This document shows positions 31,505-40,537 of a stretch of 64,000 nt of DNA, piece by piece. The notes under the pieces are model-generated. The model did no database searches and had not been told where the DNA came from. It worked only from the letters and a program-made list of their open reading frames with translations. Source of the stretch: Leptospira stimsonii (GTDB lineage Bacteria; Spirochaetota; Leptospiria; Leptospirales; Leptospiraceae); the NCBI RefSeq assembly GCF_003545875.1, contig NZ_QHCS01000001.1, forward strand, positions 868,001 through 932,000, in the 5' to 3' direction. The translations under genes were made by a program, and so were the position numbers. How positions within the stretch are numbered: position 1 is the stretch's first letter; each line of letters begins with the position of its first letter.

Positions 31505-32146
31505 GTAAAGGGTTCTCCTTGTGATTTACTTTTCAACAAGTGTCTATGTTTTCCTTTGAATCATTTGTTTATAGAGGTATGAAATCACATAATAGAATTA
31601 TAATACACTCAATTTATTTAGAATCGAGCGTTCTCAAAATGATAAAGAGAATCGAATTATAAAAAATGTGGAGCAAGGTAGGCTTATTTATTTTTATTTG
31701 ATTCGAATTTGTAGGATTTGATATTGTTTCGTATAACGTTAGAAAACGAATGTAAAAAGGATTAATGGCCGAAGTTGGTTTTTATAACGTCCTTAGAAAG
31801 ACTTAAATAAGGTCTAAAATTATAATTTAATTCCTTCCATATAGGAAGGAGTTTTTGAGTTGATCGGATTTGTTCTTCGAGAAGTTTGCTCGCTCTTTAG
31901 AAAACGCACCGTCGTTTAATAAAAATTGGATTTTCTTCTTTTTGGATTCTTCGATGAAGGTCCGGAAAAAGATAGAACGGTTTCGGTTTTTCTTCGATTT
32001 TTCAATTTGCGAGAGCCTGCTAAAGAGGAATTGAACGGTAAAAAAGGGAGCAGATCAAGAGTGAAAACGAGTTTGGAAAAATAAAATTGATCTCTCTTTC
32101 AAAAATTCTTGGAATTCCGATCCGTTTGTGAAACGGTCATCAGGCC
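31505..32146. other. 642-bp intergenic region
   Basis: The longest gap without a clear gene. AT-rich, divergent promoters expected for the lipoprotein (minus) and the cyclase (plus). A minus-strand frame of about 60 codons around 31820-31980 (ending SKNKSDQLKNSFLYGRN) has a coding-like appearance but no good start, and may be a remnant. CTTCCATATAGGAAG at about 31833 is a short palindrome. Confidence 0.4.
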
Positions 32147-33442
32147 ATGACAACTTTTCGCGAAAAGGAATCTTACTCTTCTTATTTGGAATTCGAGATC
32201 AACTTTACTCTGAAAAAAGTCAGTTTCTATTCTTTTATAATGGGAACGACGGCCGCGATTGCCTTGATTTGGATGCAGGAGTGGGGAATTATTTTTCGGA
32301 TGCAGGTGCCGATTTTATGGACCTTGATCGGTGGAATCGTTTCTTTATTCTTTTATCTTCTCGCAAAATTCAAGATGGCAAAAGGCGCACGGATCTATCT
32401 TGTGATTTTGTTTTATTCGACGCTTCCCGGAATTTTATACGTTCTCGCCGAAGTCTATCTACCGTTAGGCGCCGCGACTTACATCACCGGTCCTGCTTCT
32501 TATCTTTATTTCTTTATGGTGATTCTTTCCGGCTTTGCGTTAGACGAACGATTATCGATTCTTTCTGGTTCGTATTGCGGACTTCAATATCTTGTTTTTT
32601 ACTTTCTCTCGAGAGACGGAATTTTGGAAATTCATTCGAAAGATCTTCTTCAGTGGCATGATCTCACTGATCCGCCGATTTATTTTTTCAAATCAATGAT
32701 GATGGTTTTTTCAGGAATCGTAGTCGGAGTCCTCGTCAGAAATACCAAACGTCTTCTTTCCGAGGTTTTAGAACGGGAAAAAGAAAGATCAAACATATCC
32801 AGACTCTTTGGACAATTCGTCTCCGAGGAAGTGAAAGAAAAATTGTTAAGAGAAGGCGTCACGGATCGAACCGAAAAGAAAAAGGTTCTCGTCTTATTTT
32901 CCGATCTGAGATCGTTTACATCTTTGAGTGAGAAGTCCGATCCGGATCGGTTGATTCTACAATTGAATGAATACTTTGACCGGATGGCGGATTGTATTAC
33001 ACGCAACGGAGGTACCATCGATAAATTCATCGGAGACGCCATCATGGCCGTCTTTGGCGGGCTTGTGGATTTGGATTTTCCGGCCGACGCCGCGTTGAAA
33101 ACATCGCAAGAGATGCAGAAGGAATTGGAAATTCTCAATCGAGAATGGAGTATTTCGCAATTTCCGATTTTAGAATCAGGAATCGGTCTTCATTACGGAG
33201 AAGTCGTTCAAGGAGCGATCGGTTCTAAGAATCGGTTGGATTTTACAGTTATCGGAGACAGCGTCAATACTGCATCGAGGATCGAAGGTCTTTGTTCGCC
33301 ACTCGGGGAGAAAATTCTTTTTTCTTCGGCGGTTTACGAGCTTCTCTCCGAAGAAAATAGAAAGCACTGTAGGTCTCTCGGAAATTTCAAAGTAAAAGGA
33401 AGAGAAACGGAAATTGATTTATATAGTTTGAATATTCATTGA
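32147..33442 (+). CDS. membrane class III adenylate/guanylate cyclase
   Basis: 431 residues: about six transmembrane helices (roughly 27-200), a coiled linker (VLEREKERSNISRLFGQFVS), and a full class III cyclase domain. D253 (LFSDLRSF) and D297 (KFIGDAI) are metal ligands; FTVIGDSVNTASR carries N374 and R378. Lys in KFIGD and Thr in FTVIGD suit ATP as substrate. Residue numbers of all catalytic positions equal those of the 23273 protein, so these are paralogs with the same architecture and different sensor helices. It precedes the two 7TMR-DISM cyclase-like genes by 140 bp. Confidence 0.92.
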   Translation: MTTFREKESYSSYLEFEINFTLKKVSFYSFIMGTTAAIALIWMQEWGIIFRMQVPILWTLIGGIVSLFFYLLAKFKMAKGARIYLVILFYSTLPGILYVLAEVYLPLGAATYITGPASYLYFFMVILSGFALDERLSILSGSYCGLQYLVFYFLSRDGILEIHSKDLLQWHDLTDPPIYFFKSMMMVFSGIVVGVLVRNTKRLLSEVLEREKERSNISRLFGQFVSEEVKEKLLREGVTDRTEKKKVLVLFSDLRSFTSLSEKSDPDRLILQLNEYFDRMADCITRNGGTIDKFIGDAIMAVFGGLVDLDFPADAALKTSQEMQKELEILNREWSISQFPILESGIGLHYGEVVQGAIGSKNRLDFTVIGDSVNTASRIEGLCSPLGEKILFSSAVYELLSEENRKHCRSLGNFKVKGRETEIDLYSLNIH

Positions 33443-33582
33443 CCTTTTGATTTCGCGGATGAGAATATCGTTTCGAAATCGGATTTCGATCGATACTCGA
33501 AACAATATGAAATTAACACTTCTTCTTAACCATTCTTTTAATCCGACAACGGTCTTTTTGGTTCGAGTGGCTGGATAAGAAT

Positions 33583-35697
33583 ATGAAAACTCTTAGGATC
33601 TATTCTTGGATTTTTATTTTTCTCTTTTTTTTCGGCTCTTGTATCGAATCGATTCCGTTTCCAAGAGCGGAAAAAGGAATTTTAGATCTTACCGGATGGA
33701 ACTTCGACGAAGACGGTCCGGCGTTACTCGAAGGAGAATTTCGTTTTTTATGGAATCAATTTTCGCAAGAATCGTGGACGGAAAATTCCGCCTTTGCGAC
33801 GGTTCCGAAATCTTGGGTAAGGCTTGATAATCCGGACGGAAGCCGTTTCCCATCGCAAGGTTACGCGACTTATTTTCTAAAGATAAGACTCCCGGATTCT
33901 TTAGTAGGTCAGGAATTATCACTTCAATCGGATATCTCCGAAACCGCATACGAACTTTCCATCAACTCTAAAAAATTGGGATCCATCGGAACGGTCGGCA
34001 TCAGTTCTGAAAGTTCAAAACCGGAATGGAACAAGAAAATATTTTCGTTTTTGAATACGGAAAAAGAACTCAATCTGAAAATTCTAATCTCTAATTTTCA
34101 CCATGCGAGAGGAGGGTTGACCGGAAAATTTTTTATCGGAAAGAGCGCCTCCATCCAATCGATTCGGGAAAAAAGGCTGACGATCGAAGTTTTCGTTTTC
34201 GGAAGTTTGGCGATCATGGCTCTCTATCATCTTACTTTATTCTATCTTCGTAAAGAGGAAAAGTCGGTTCTCTTTTTCGGAATTCTTTGCCTCGTGTATT
34301 GTTTCCGAACGATCAGTACGGGGGAAAATCTGATTCAAATTTTGATCCCCGGTTTGGATTATTCGATTCATAGTAAGATCGTATATCTTTCTTTTTATCT
34401 AACGGTTCCGATCTTCGCGGCGTTTTTTCGATCACTCTTCCCTGTCGAGCTGAACGAATACGCGTATTATGGAATTCTTTCCGTAGGAACGCTGGCTTCC
34501 GTCGTGGTTCTCATTACATCTCCTTCCTTTTTTACGGGAACGATAGACTTTTACTACGGGTTTACGTTTGTCGCTTTTTTATACGGGTTTTATATTCTTA
34601 CGCTCGCGATCGTAAGAAAACGAAGCGGAGCCATTCTGTTATTAAACGGATTGCTAATATTCTTTTTGGTAAGCATTCACGATACGCTTTACAATAAGAG
34701 AATCATTAACACGGGTTATTTTTCTCCGATCGGTCTTCTCGCGATGCTTTTTTCTCAGGCATATTTGTTGGCTCGTCGCTATTCTCAGGCATTCGGCGCG
34801 ATCGTGGATCTGACCAATACATTGAACAAGACGAACACTTCCTACGGTTTGTTCGTTCCGAGAGAATTTTTGAAAATTCTCAACGAGAATAACTTCATAG
34901 AAGTGAAGTTAGGCGATGTGGCCGAAGAAGAGATGACGATCCTCTATAACGAAATTCGGCCTTCTCAGATCATCTCAGAACAAACGTCTGCGAAGGAGAA
35001 TTTCGAATTCATCAATTCTTATCTTGGAAAAGTCGGACCTCTGATCAGGGATAATAACGGGTTTATCGATAAATATTACGGAGAAGCTTTTCTTTCTTTG
35101 TTTTCTCAAAAGGCGGAAGACGCGTTGGAAAGTGCGGTCGGGATTCAAGGTATATTAAGAGAAATTAATATGTCTAGAATCGGAAACGGAAGGGAACCCG
35201 TTCGGGTAGGCACGGGTTTGCATCGTGGTCCGATTCTTTTAGGGACGATTGGAGAATCGGAAAGGATGGAAGGGGCCGTGATTTCCGCTTCCGTTACTCT
35301 TGCGACAAGGGTCGGGCAACTCTGTCGCCTCTTTGATTCATCTATATTGATGACGGACCACGTCCTATTTAGTTTGGAAAATCCGGAAAAGTATCAGATG
35401 CGAGTTTTGGATCGAATTCAGCTCAAAGGCCATAATTCTATCGTAACCATTTTAGAAGTTTTTAATGGACAACCGGATTCTCTTCTCAATGTTTTTATGG
35501 ACACAAAAGAAGAGTTTGAAAGAGGTATTTCACATTTTCGACAAAGAAATTTCGAAGAGGCCTGCGTTGTATTCAATCGGGTATTAGAAAGAAATAAACT
35601 AGATCAACCCGCTCGTTGGTATCTTGAAAAATCGATCCACTATTGTAGATTCGGCTCGCCGAATAACTGGGATGGAATAACCGTATTAGACGTTTGA
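33583..35697 (+). CDS. 7TMR-DISM receptor with altered class III cyclase domain (copy 1)
   Basis: 704 residues. A lipoprotein-like signal (FLFFFGSC, Cys19) is followed by an extracellular jelly-roll domain resembling glycoside-hydrolase-2 sugar-binding modules (ATYFLKIRLPD, FHHARGGLTGKFF; about 30-195), seven membrane helices (7TMR-DISM, about 200-400), a linker, a cyclase-fold domain (about 435-610) and a TPR-like tail. The two metal Asp positions are Glu: E457 (LYNEIRP) and E501 (DKYYGEA). The transition-state Asn is Thr (T572), while Arg (R576) stays. It may be catalytically dead or metal-altered. Paralog of the next gene. Confidence 0.88.
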   Translation: MKTLRIYSWIFIFLFFFGSCIESIPFPRAEKGILDLTGWNFDEDGPALLEGEFRFLWNQFSQESWTENSAFATVPKSWVRLDNPDGSRFPSQGYATYFLKIRLPDSLVGQELSLQSDISETAYELSINSKKLGSIGTVGISSESSKPEWNKKIFSFLNTEKELNLKILISNFHHARGGLTGKFFIGKSASIQSIREKRLTIEVFVFGSLAIMALYHLTLFYLRKEEKSVLFFGILCLVYCFRTISTGENLIQILIPGLDYSIHSKIVYLSFYLTVPIFAAFFRSLFPVELNEYAYYGILSVGTLASVVVLITSPSFFTGTIDFYYGFTFVAFLYGFYILTLAIVRKRSGAILLLNGLLIFFLVSIHDTLYNKRIINTGYFSPIGLLAMLFSQAYLLARRYSQAFGAIVDLTNTLNKTNTSYGLFVPREFLKILNENNFIEVKLGDVAEEEMTILYNEIRPSQIISEQTSAKENFEFINSYLGKVGPLIRDNNGFIDKYYGEAFLSLFSQKAEDALESAVGIQGILREINMSRIGNGREPVRVGTGLHRGPILLGTIGESERMEGAVISASVTLATRVGQLCRLFDSSILMTDHVLFSLENPEKYQMRVLDRIQLKGHNSIVTILEVFNGQPDSLLNVFMDTKEEFERGISHFRQRNFEEACVVFNRVLERNKLDQPARWYLEKSIHYCRFGSPNNWDGITVLDV

Positions 35698-35845
35698 TCA
35701 AAGATTCTTAATGCAAAAGGTCTATCTTTTTTCGATGGTCGAGTCCTGAAGTTGTGAATGTCTTTTGAAAGAAAGTAAAGAACTCTATTTCAATATTCTT
35801 ATTGACCATGAGTCTAAGTGGGAAAGAAAATAAAGAAAACTTCCC

Positions 35846-37984
35846 ATGAGTTTAGCTAAATTTTATCCAAAGAAGGTTTTGTTTTTTCTCGGGCTACTTT
35901 TCGTTTTGACTCAATGTCTGAGCGAAGCGGAACGACCGCAGATATTGGCTTCATCGGGAGTTTTGGATCTTTCTTCTTGGAATTTCGAAGAATACGGTCC
36001 TGTTGCGATGCAAGGAGATTGGATCTTTCGGTGGAACGAGTTCGCCGAAAGCCAGGACAGAGAACCCGAAAAAAATAGAATCATGCCTGTTCCAAAAGCT
36101 TGGACTCGGATCCAAACTCCGGAAGGTAAGAATTATCCCGGAACCGGAATCGCAACGTATTTTCTAAAAGTGATCTTACCTCCGAGTCAAGAATCGAGAA
36201 AGTTCGCTCTTCTTGCGGAAACGTCGGAAACCGCGTACGAGATCTGGATCGACGGTAAAAAAATAGGATCGCACGGAGTTCCCGGAAAAACACAGGAGAC
36301 ATCGATTCCGGAATGGAACGTAAGAGTGATTCCGTTTCAAATTCAGAAAAACGAATTTCAGATTCGAATCCCTCTTTCCAACTTTTATCACGCGAGAGGC
36401 GGGCTGACCGCAAGGTTGATATTCGGAAACGAAGACGAAGTCATTCGATTGCGGGAAAGAAGAATGACTCTGGACGTCTTTTTATTCGGTTTTCTCGTGG
36501 CGATGGCCTTCTATCATTTTACACTTTACTTTCTTAGGAAAAAGGACGCGGCCCTTTTGTATTTCGGAACCATCTGTTTTGTCTTTTGTTTTCGAGAATT
36601 GAGTACGAGTCAGAATTTAATTCAGGTGATTTTTCCGGGAATCAATTATCAGATTCATATGAGAATCGTGTATCTCAGTTTTTATTTGATTCCTCCTCTC
36701 GCGACCGCTTTCTTACGAGCGCTCTTTCCGGACGAGGTGAGGAAAGAAATCCACTACGGGGTCGTTAGTATCGCTTCGATCTTTTCCCTTATCGTCGTTT
36801 CGCAGGATCCGGTCTTCTTTACGGGAACGATTGAATACTATTATGTATTTACATTTGTATGTTTTGCATACGGCTTTTTCGTTTTGATCTTCGCCCTCCT
36901 TCGAAAAAAGCCCGGATCGATCGCCATTCTGATCGGTTTGTTTCTTTTCTTTTTGGCGTATAGTCAGGATATTTTTTACAATAAAAGAATCATTCCTACG
37001 TTTATACTTGCCCCTTTCGGATTGATCGCCTTTATTTTTTCGGAGGCCTATCTTCTTGCGAAAAGATATTCGCTCGCCTTCGACGCGGTAGAAGACATGT
37101 CGGAAAGTTTGAAGAAAGTAAACTCTTCTTACGGACTTTTTGTCCCTAGAGAACTTCTTAAAATATTAAATAAACATGATATTCTTGAAATCAAACTCGG
37201 AGATACCGTCGAAGAGGAAATGAGTCTTCTTTATAACGAAATCAGGGCCTTTTCCGATCTTTCCGAAAAAATGAATGGAAAGGAGAATTTCGAGTTCATC
37301 AATTCCTTTCTGGGAAAGGTCGGTCCGATCATCCGAGAAAGAGACGGCTTTATAGACAAATACTACGGCGAGGCTTTTTTGGCGTTATTTCCACCTGAGC
37401 CGGAAAAGGCACTTGATAGCGCGATTGAGATCCAAAGAATTTTGAGAGAATTTAACCGAGAAAGAATTGCAAACGGGAAAGATCCCGTGCGTTCGGGAAG
37501 CGGAGTTCACACGGGACCGATCTTGCTGGGAACGATCGGAGAAGCTGAAAGAATGGAAAGCACGGTCATCTCTTCCTCCGTAAACGTTGTGACTAGAATA
37601 GGACAACTGAGTAGAACGTACGAGTCTTCATTACTTATAACGGATTCCACCTTATTTCGCTTAACAAATTCTTCCAAATATTACTATCGTGTCGTGGATC
37701 GGATTCAGATTCGCGATGAGAAGACGGTTCACACGGTTTTGGAGGTGTTCAACGGACTCTCCGAAAATCTGATCGATTCTTATATGAATACACGCGAGGA
37801 ATTTGAACGCGGCGTTCTAATGTTTAGAGAAAAACATTTCGAAGAAGCCTGCGTCGTATTCAATCGGATCTTGGAAAAAAATAGAGCGGATCAGGCCGCG
37901 AGAGTTTATCTGGAGAAGTCCGTGCATCATTGTAGATTCGGAGTTCCTGAGAATTGGCAAGGCGTAACCCTATTAGGAGAATAG
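35846..37984 (+). CDS. 7TMR-DISM receptor with altered class III cyclase domain (copy 2)
   Basis: 712 residues with the same order of parts as the gene before it: signal with lipobox-like LFVLTQC, jelly-roll sensor domain (FYHARGGLTARLIFG), seven membrane helices, linker, cyclase fold and a C-terminal tail (FEEACVVFNRILEKNRADQA) that reads as one TPR-like unit. Metal Asp positions are again Glu: E465 (LYNEIRAF) and E509 (DKYYGEAF). Unlike copy 1, Asn (N580) and Arg (R584) of the transition-state motif remain. The shared Glu pair in both copies argues for conserved change, not random decay. Confidence 0.88.
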   Translation: MSLAKFYPKKVLFFLGLLFVLTQCLSEAERPQILASSGVLDLSSWNFEEYGPVAMQGDWIFRWNEFAESQDREPEKNRIMPVPKAWTRIQTPEGKNYPGTGIATYFLKVILPPSQESRKFALLAETSETAYEIWIDGKKIGSHGVPGKTQETSIPEWNVRVIPFQIQKNEFQIRIPLSNFYHARGGLTARLIFGNEDEVIRLRERRMTLDVFLFGFLVAMAFYHFTLYFLRKKDAALLYFGTICFVFCFRELSTSQNLIQVIFPGINYQIHMRIVYLSFYLIPPLATAFLRALFPDEVRKEIHYGVVSIASIFSLIVVSQDPVFFTGTIEYYYVFTFVCFAYGFFVLIFALLRKKPGSIAILIGLFLFFLAYSQDIFYNKRIIPTFILAPFGLIAFIFSEAYLLAKRYSLAFDAVEDMSESLKKVNSSYGLFVPRELLKILNKHDILEIKLGDTVEEEMSLLYNEIRAFSDLSEKMNGKENFEFINSFLGKVGPIIRERDGFIDKYYGEAFLALFPPEPEKALDSAIEIQRILREFNRERIANGKDPVRSGSGVHTGPILLGTIGEAERMESTVISSSVNVVTRIGQLSRTYESSLLITDSTLFRLTNSSKYYYRVVDRIQIRDEKTVHTVLEVFNGLSENLIDSYMNTREEFERGVLMFREKHFEEACVVFNRILEKNRADQAARVYLEKSVHHCRFGVPENWQGVTLLGE

Positions 37985-37993
37985 TGGAATTAT

Positions 37994-40357
37994 CTAATTT
38001 ATATTTTTATTGATCGTTTTTGTCTCCAAATTGGACAAGAATTCTTCTTGAACCTTGGATTCGATCGCCCTTTCGCTTCTGGATTCTCTAACGATGGAGA
38101 TAGCTTCGCTTGAACTCAGCTTTTCTTTCCAGATCATATACGCCGCGGCGAACGTGCCAGAGCGTCCCAAGCCTCCAACGCAATGAATGAGCAGTCTTTT
38201 CTTTTGTGAAAGTGCGAGCTCCATCCACTTCAGGGCGGCAATTGCTTGTTCCAGTGAAGGTGCAGTTTGATCCAAGACAGGGCAGTAATATACGTTTAAC
38301 CCGCGACTTTTATATTCTTCTTTGAGATTCTTGACTCCGTATTCCGAGAACTCGTTCTCAGTGAGTAAACAAAGAATGTGCGTGATTCCTTCCTTTTGAA
38401 TCGTTTGAATGTCCTCCGGCAAATCTCTTTCCCGATCCTTTCGGCCGGGAAGAATCGTAAGCCCGATGCGAGAAATCTCCTCCTTATTTGAGCCGGATTT
38501 GAGAAAATCAATTCGAAGAATTTTGGATCTCTGGATGAATTCTCTGATTCCCGCGACACAAAGAGTTCCCGAATAGAGCGCCCATTTTTTTTGCCAGTCG
38601 TTGGACTCGTCAAAAGATAGCGTATGCATCGCGTAACGTAACGCTCCCGTATGAAGCTGATAAGGATCTCGATCCATCTTAATTAGGGAAGAATAATATG
38701 ATCTAAGATGCGCTATGATGGAATACGCCTTGTTTATTTTGGAATGTTTCCAGGGTTTTCTCGGATTTGGCGGTAGTGGTGTTCCAAGATCTGCGACTTT
38801 AAGTAGGACATCGCTAAGTTCTATGGCCTCTTTCCATTCTTCTAAATTTTCTATTTTGGTAAAGATGTAGAGAATATCGTTTTCAAGTTTAATTAAGTCT
38901 TTAAGAATATGTCCTTTATGTGTGTGGAAGAAATCGATCAACCAGACGTTGTTCTGTGCGTCCAGGATGATATTGGCGCCGTTGAGATCTCCGTGAATAT
39001 AAGAAGTAAAATGGGAAATGGAAACATATTCTTTAAGCGATACCAAGTCCTCTTCGTAAAAATTACAGACGTTCGGAACGATTAAACCCGAAACGATTTC
39101 GATCCATTCCCCGATTGCCGGTTTTCCGATTATCGCCTCGATTCTTTTTCGGACTCCGGGTGCATATTTAGATTGAAAATCATAATATTCTAATAAATTT
39201 AATTTTTCTTGAACGGATGCATCGTAGAGCTTGGCCAGTTGTTTTCGAAATACTGTGTCCAAGATCCTTATTAAATCTTGGATGTCTTCCGTGGTTTCGT
39301 ATGCTTTTTGAAACGTCCTGACGTTCCCTTCTAACATTGCCGCATAACGATATTTAATCGCTCCTCGATCTTCTAACTCCGCGAAATCTACGATGGACGG
39401 CGCGTTGTTTCCGAGAACTTCTTCGATTCGTTCGAAGGCGATTCTTTCCCTTGCAATCAGGTCCCGCGGACCGATTTTGATCACGGATGGAACCTGGCTA
39501 TGACCTAAGTGATCGATCGATTTGGATTTTAGAACGACGTTTCCTGAAAATCCTCCGTCGAGACATTTGAACTCGACGTCTTTGCAGTCTCTAAAAAGGA
39601 ACAGGAGTAATTTTTCATCCGTTTCGTTTACTTTATAATCTTCTTCGAATCTGAAATGGTCCGTGGAAATTCTGGAATGTGTGATTCTCTTTTCTAAATT
39701 CGGAACACTTCCATTTAAGAAAGAAGTAAAAGCACCGATGGAAGGAAAGATTTTGATTCCTAAAATTTCTTTCATCTGATCTAAAGCGATAAAGTGCATT
39801 CCGATGGAAGAAGATGCGGTTAGGGCGGAGCATATCGCAATCTCCCATTGCGGATATCTCGTTTTGATATCGTAAGCAAGAAATTGAACTTTTGCCTCGG
39901 TCCAAACTCCGGAAATTCCCACTTTCAGAGGATGTTCCTTCAAAGGTTCAAGAATTTTCTCCAGATTCGTTTTTACGAAATCGTTTAGTCCGGAAGCTTC
40001 TACGATTCGGTGTCTTTTCTTTTGTTCCTCTTGAAGCCAAGATTCGAAAACGAATTCCGCGCCTTTGGTATTTTGAATACAATGCGGTCCGAATTGACGA
40101 AGATGATCCTTTTGAGAAGAATCCGAAGCGTCGTGCCAATCTCGAATATGAACGATCCAGAGATCATACGGTTCTACGGAATAAGCCCATTCGATCAAAG
40201 AGTGGATCGGGCCGTATTCCACCATTTCGCCTAACAATCGCTTTGACTCTTGATAACCCACATGCAATGCATTCGGAAGTGGATCATATTTTTCAAGGAG
40301 GGCCGTAAAATCGTTTTGAAGACATTGAGTTAGAAGAATTGCTTTTGGAATTTGCAT
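37994..40357 (-). CDS. isochorismatase-fold / kinase-fold / dual-specificity phosphatase fusion
   Basis: 787 residues in three parts. Residues 1-225 follow the isochorismatase-like cysteine hydrolase fold (LLTQCLQNDF, WIVHIRDWHD, GVWTEAKVQFLAYD), but the catalytic Asp is Cys and the catalytic Cys aligns with Lys, so this part is probably inactive. Residues 270-560 are an aminoglycoside/choline-kinase-like fold with K294 (VIKIG), HGDLNGANI (H455, D457, N462) and D475 (LIDFF), all in place. Residues 640-787 are a protein-tyrosine/dual-specificity phosphatase with HCVGGLGRSG (C726, R732) and a possible general acid in VLDQTAP. It reads convergently to the receptor genes; the substrate is unknown. 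Confidence 0.85.
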   Translation of the reverse strand: MQIPKAILLTQCLQNDFTALLEKYDPLPNALHVGYQESKRLLGEMVEYGPIHSLIEWAYSVEPYDLWIVHIRDWHDASDSSQKDHLRQFGPHCIQNTKGAEFVFESWLQEEQKKRHRIVEASGLNDFVKTNLEKILEPLKEHPLKVGISGVWTEAKVQFLAYDIKTRYPQWEIAICSALTASSSIGMHFIALDQMKEILGIKIFPSIGAFTSFLNGSVPNLEKRITHSRISTDHFRFEEDYKVNETDEKLLLFLFRDCKDVEFKCLDGGFSGNVVLKSKSIDHLGHSQVPSVIKIGPRDLIARERIAFERIEEVLGNNAPSIVDFAELEDRGAIKYRYAAMLEGNVRTFQKAYETTEDIQDLIRILDTVFRKQLAKLYDASVQEKLNLLEYYDFQSKYAPGVRKRIEAIIGKPAIGEWIEIVSGLIVPNVCNFYEEDLVSLKEYVSISHFTSYIHGDLNGANIILDAQNNVWLIDFFHTHKGHILKDLIKLENDILYIFTKIENLEEWKEAIELSDVLLKVADLGTPLPPNPRKPWKHSKINKAYSIIAHLRSYYSSLIKMDRDPYQLHTGALRYAMHTLSFDESNDWQKKWALYSGTLCVAGIREFIQRSKILRIDFLKSGSNKEEISRIGLTILPGRKDRERDLPEDIQTIQKEGITHILCLLTENEFSEYGVKNLKEEYKSRGLNVYYCPVLDQTAPSLEQAIAALKWMELALSQKKRLLIHCVGGLGRSGTFAAAYMIWKEKLSSSEAISIVRESRSERAIESKVQEEFLSNLETKTINKNIN

Positions 40358-40537
40358 TGTGATCCGTTCAAAAGGCCGAGGAGGATTCTAAAGTCGGAAT
40401 TCGTATTGTTAGAACTCGACTTTTCGATGGTTTCGGTCGAATGAAGAAACTAATTCCGAAAAGAAAAAAGCAAACGGTTTTTCGTGTGTTTGGCTGGTAG
40501 AAAGGATATAAATTCCGTCGATTCTTAATATTTAACT

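Noticed and set aside
31820..31980. Minus-strand frame in the long intergenic region
   Set aside because: No start codon with a ribosome site and no recognisable family; noted only as a possible remnant.
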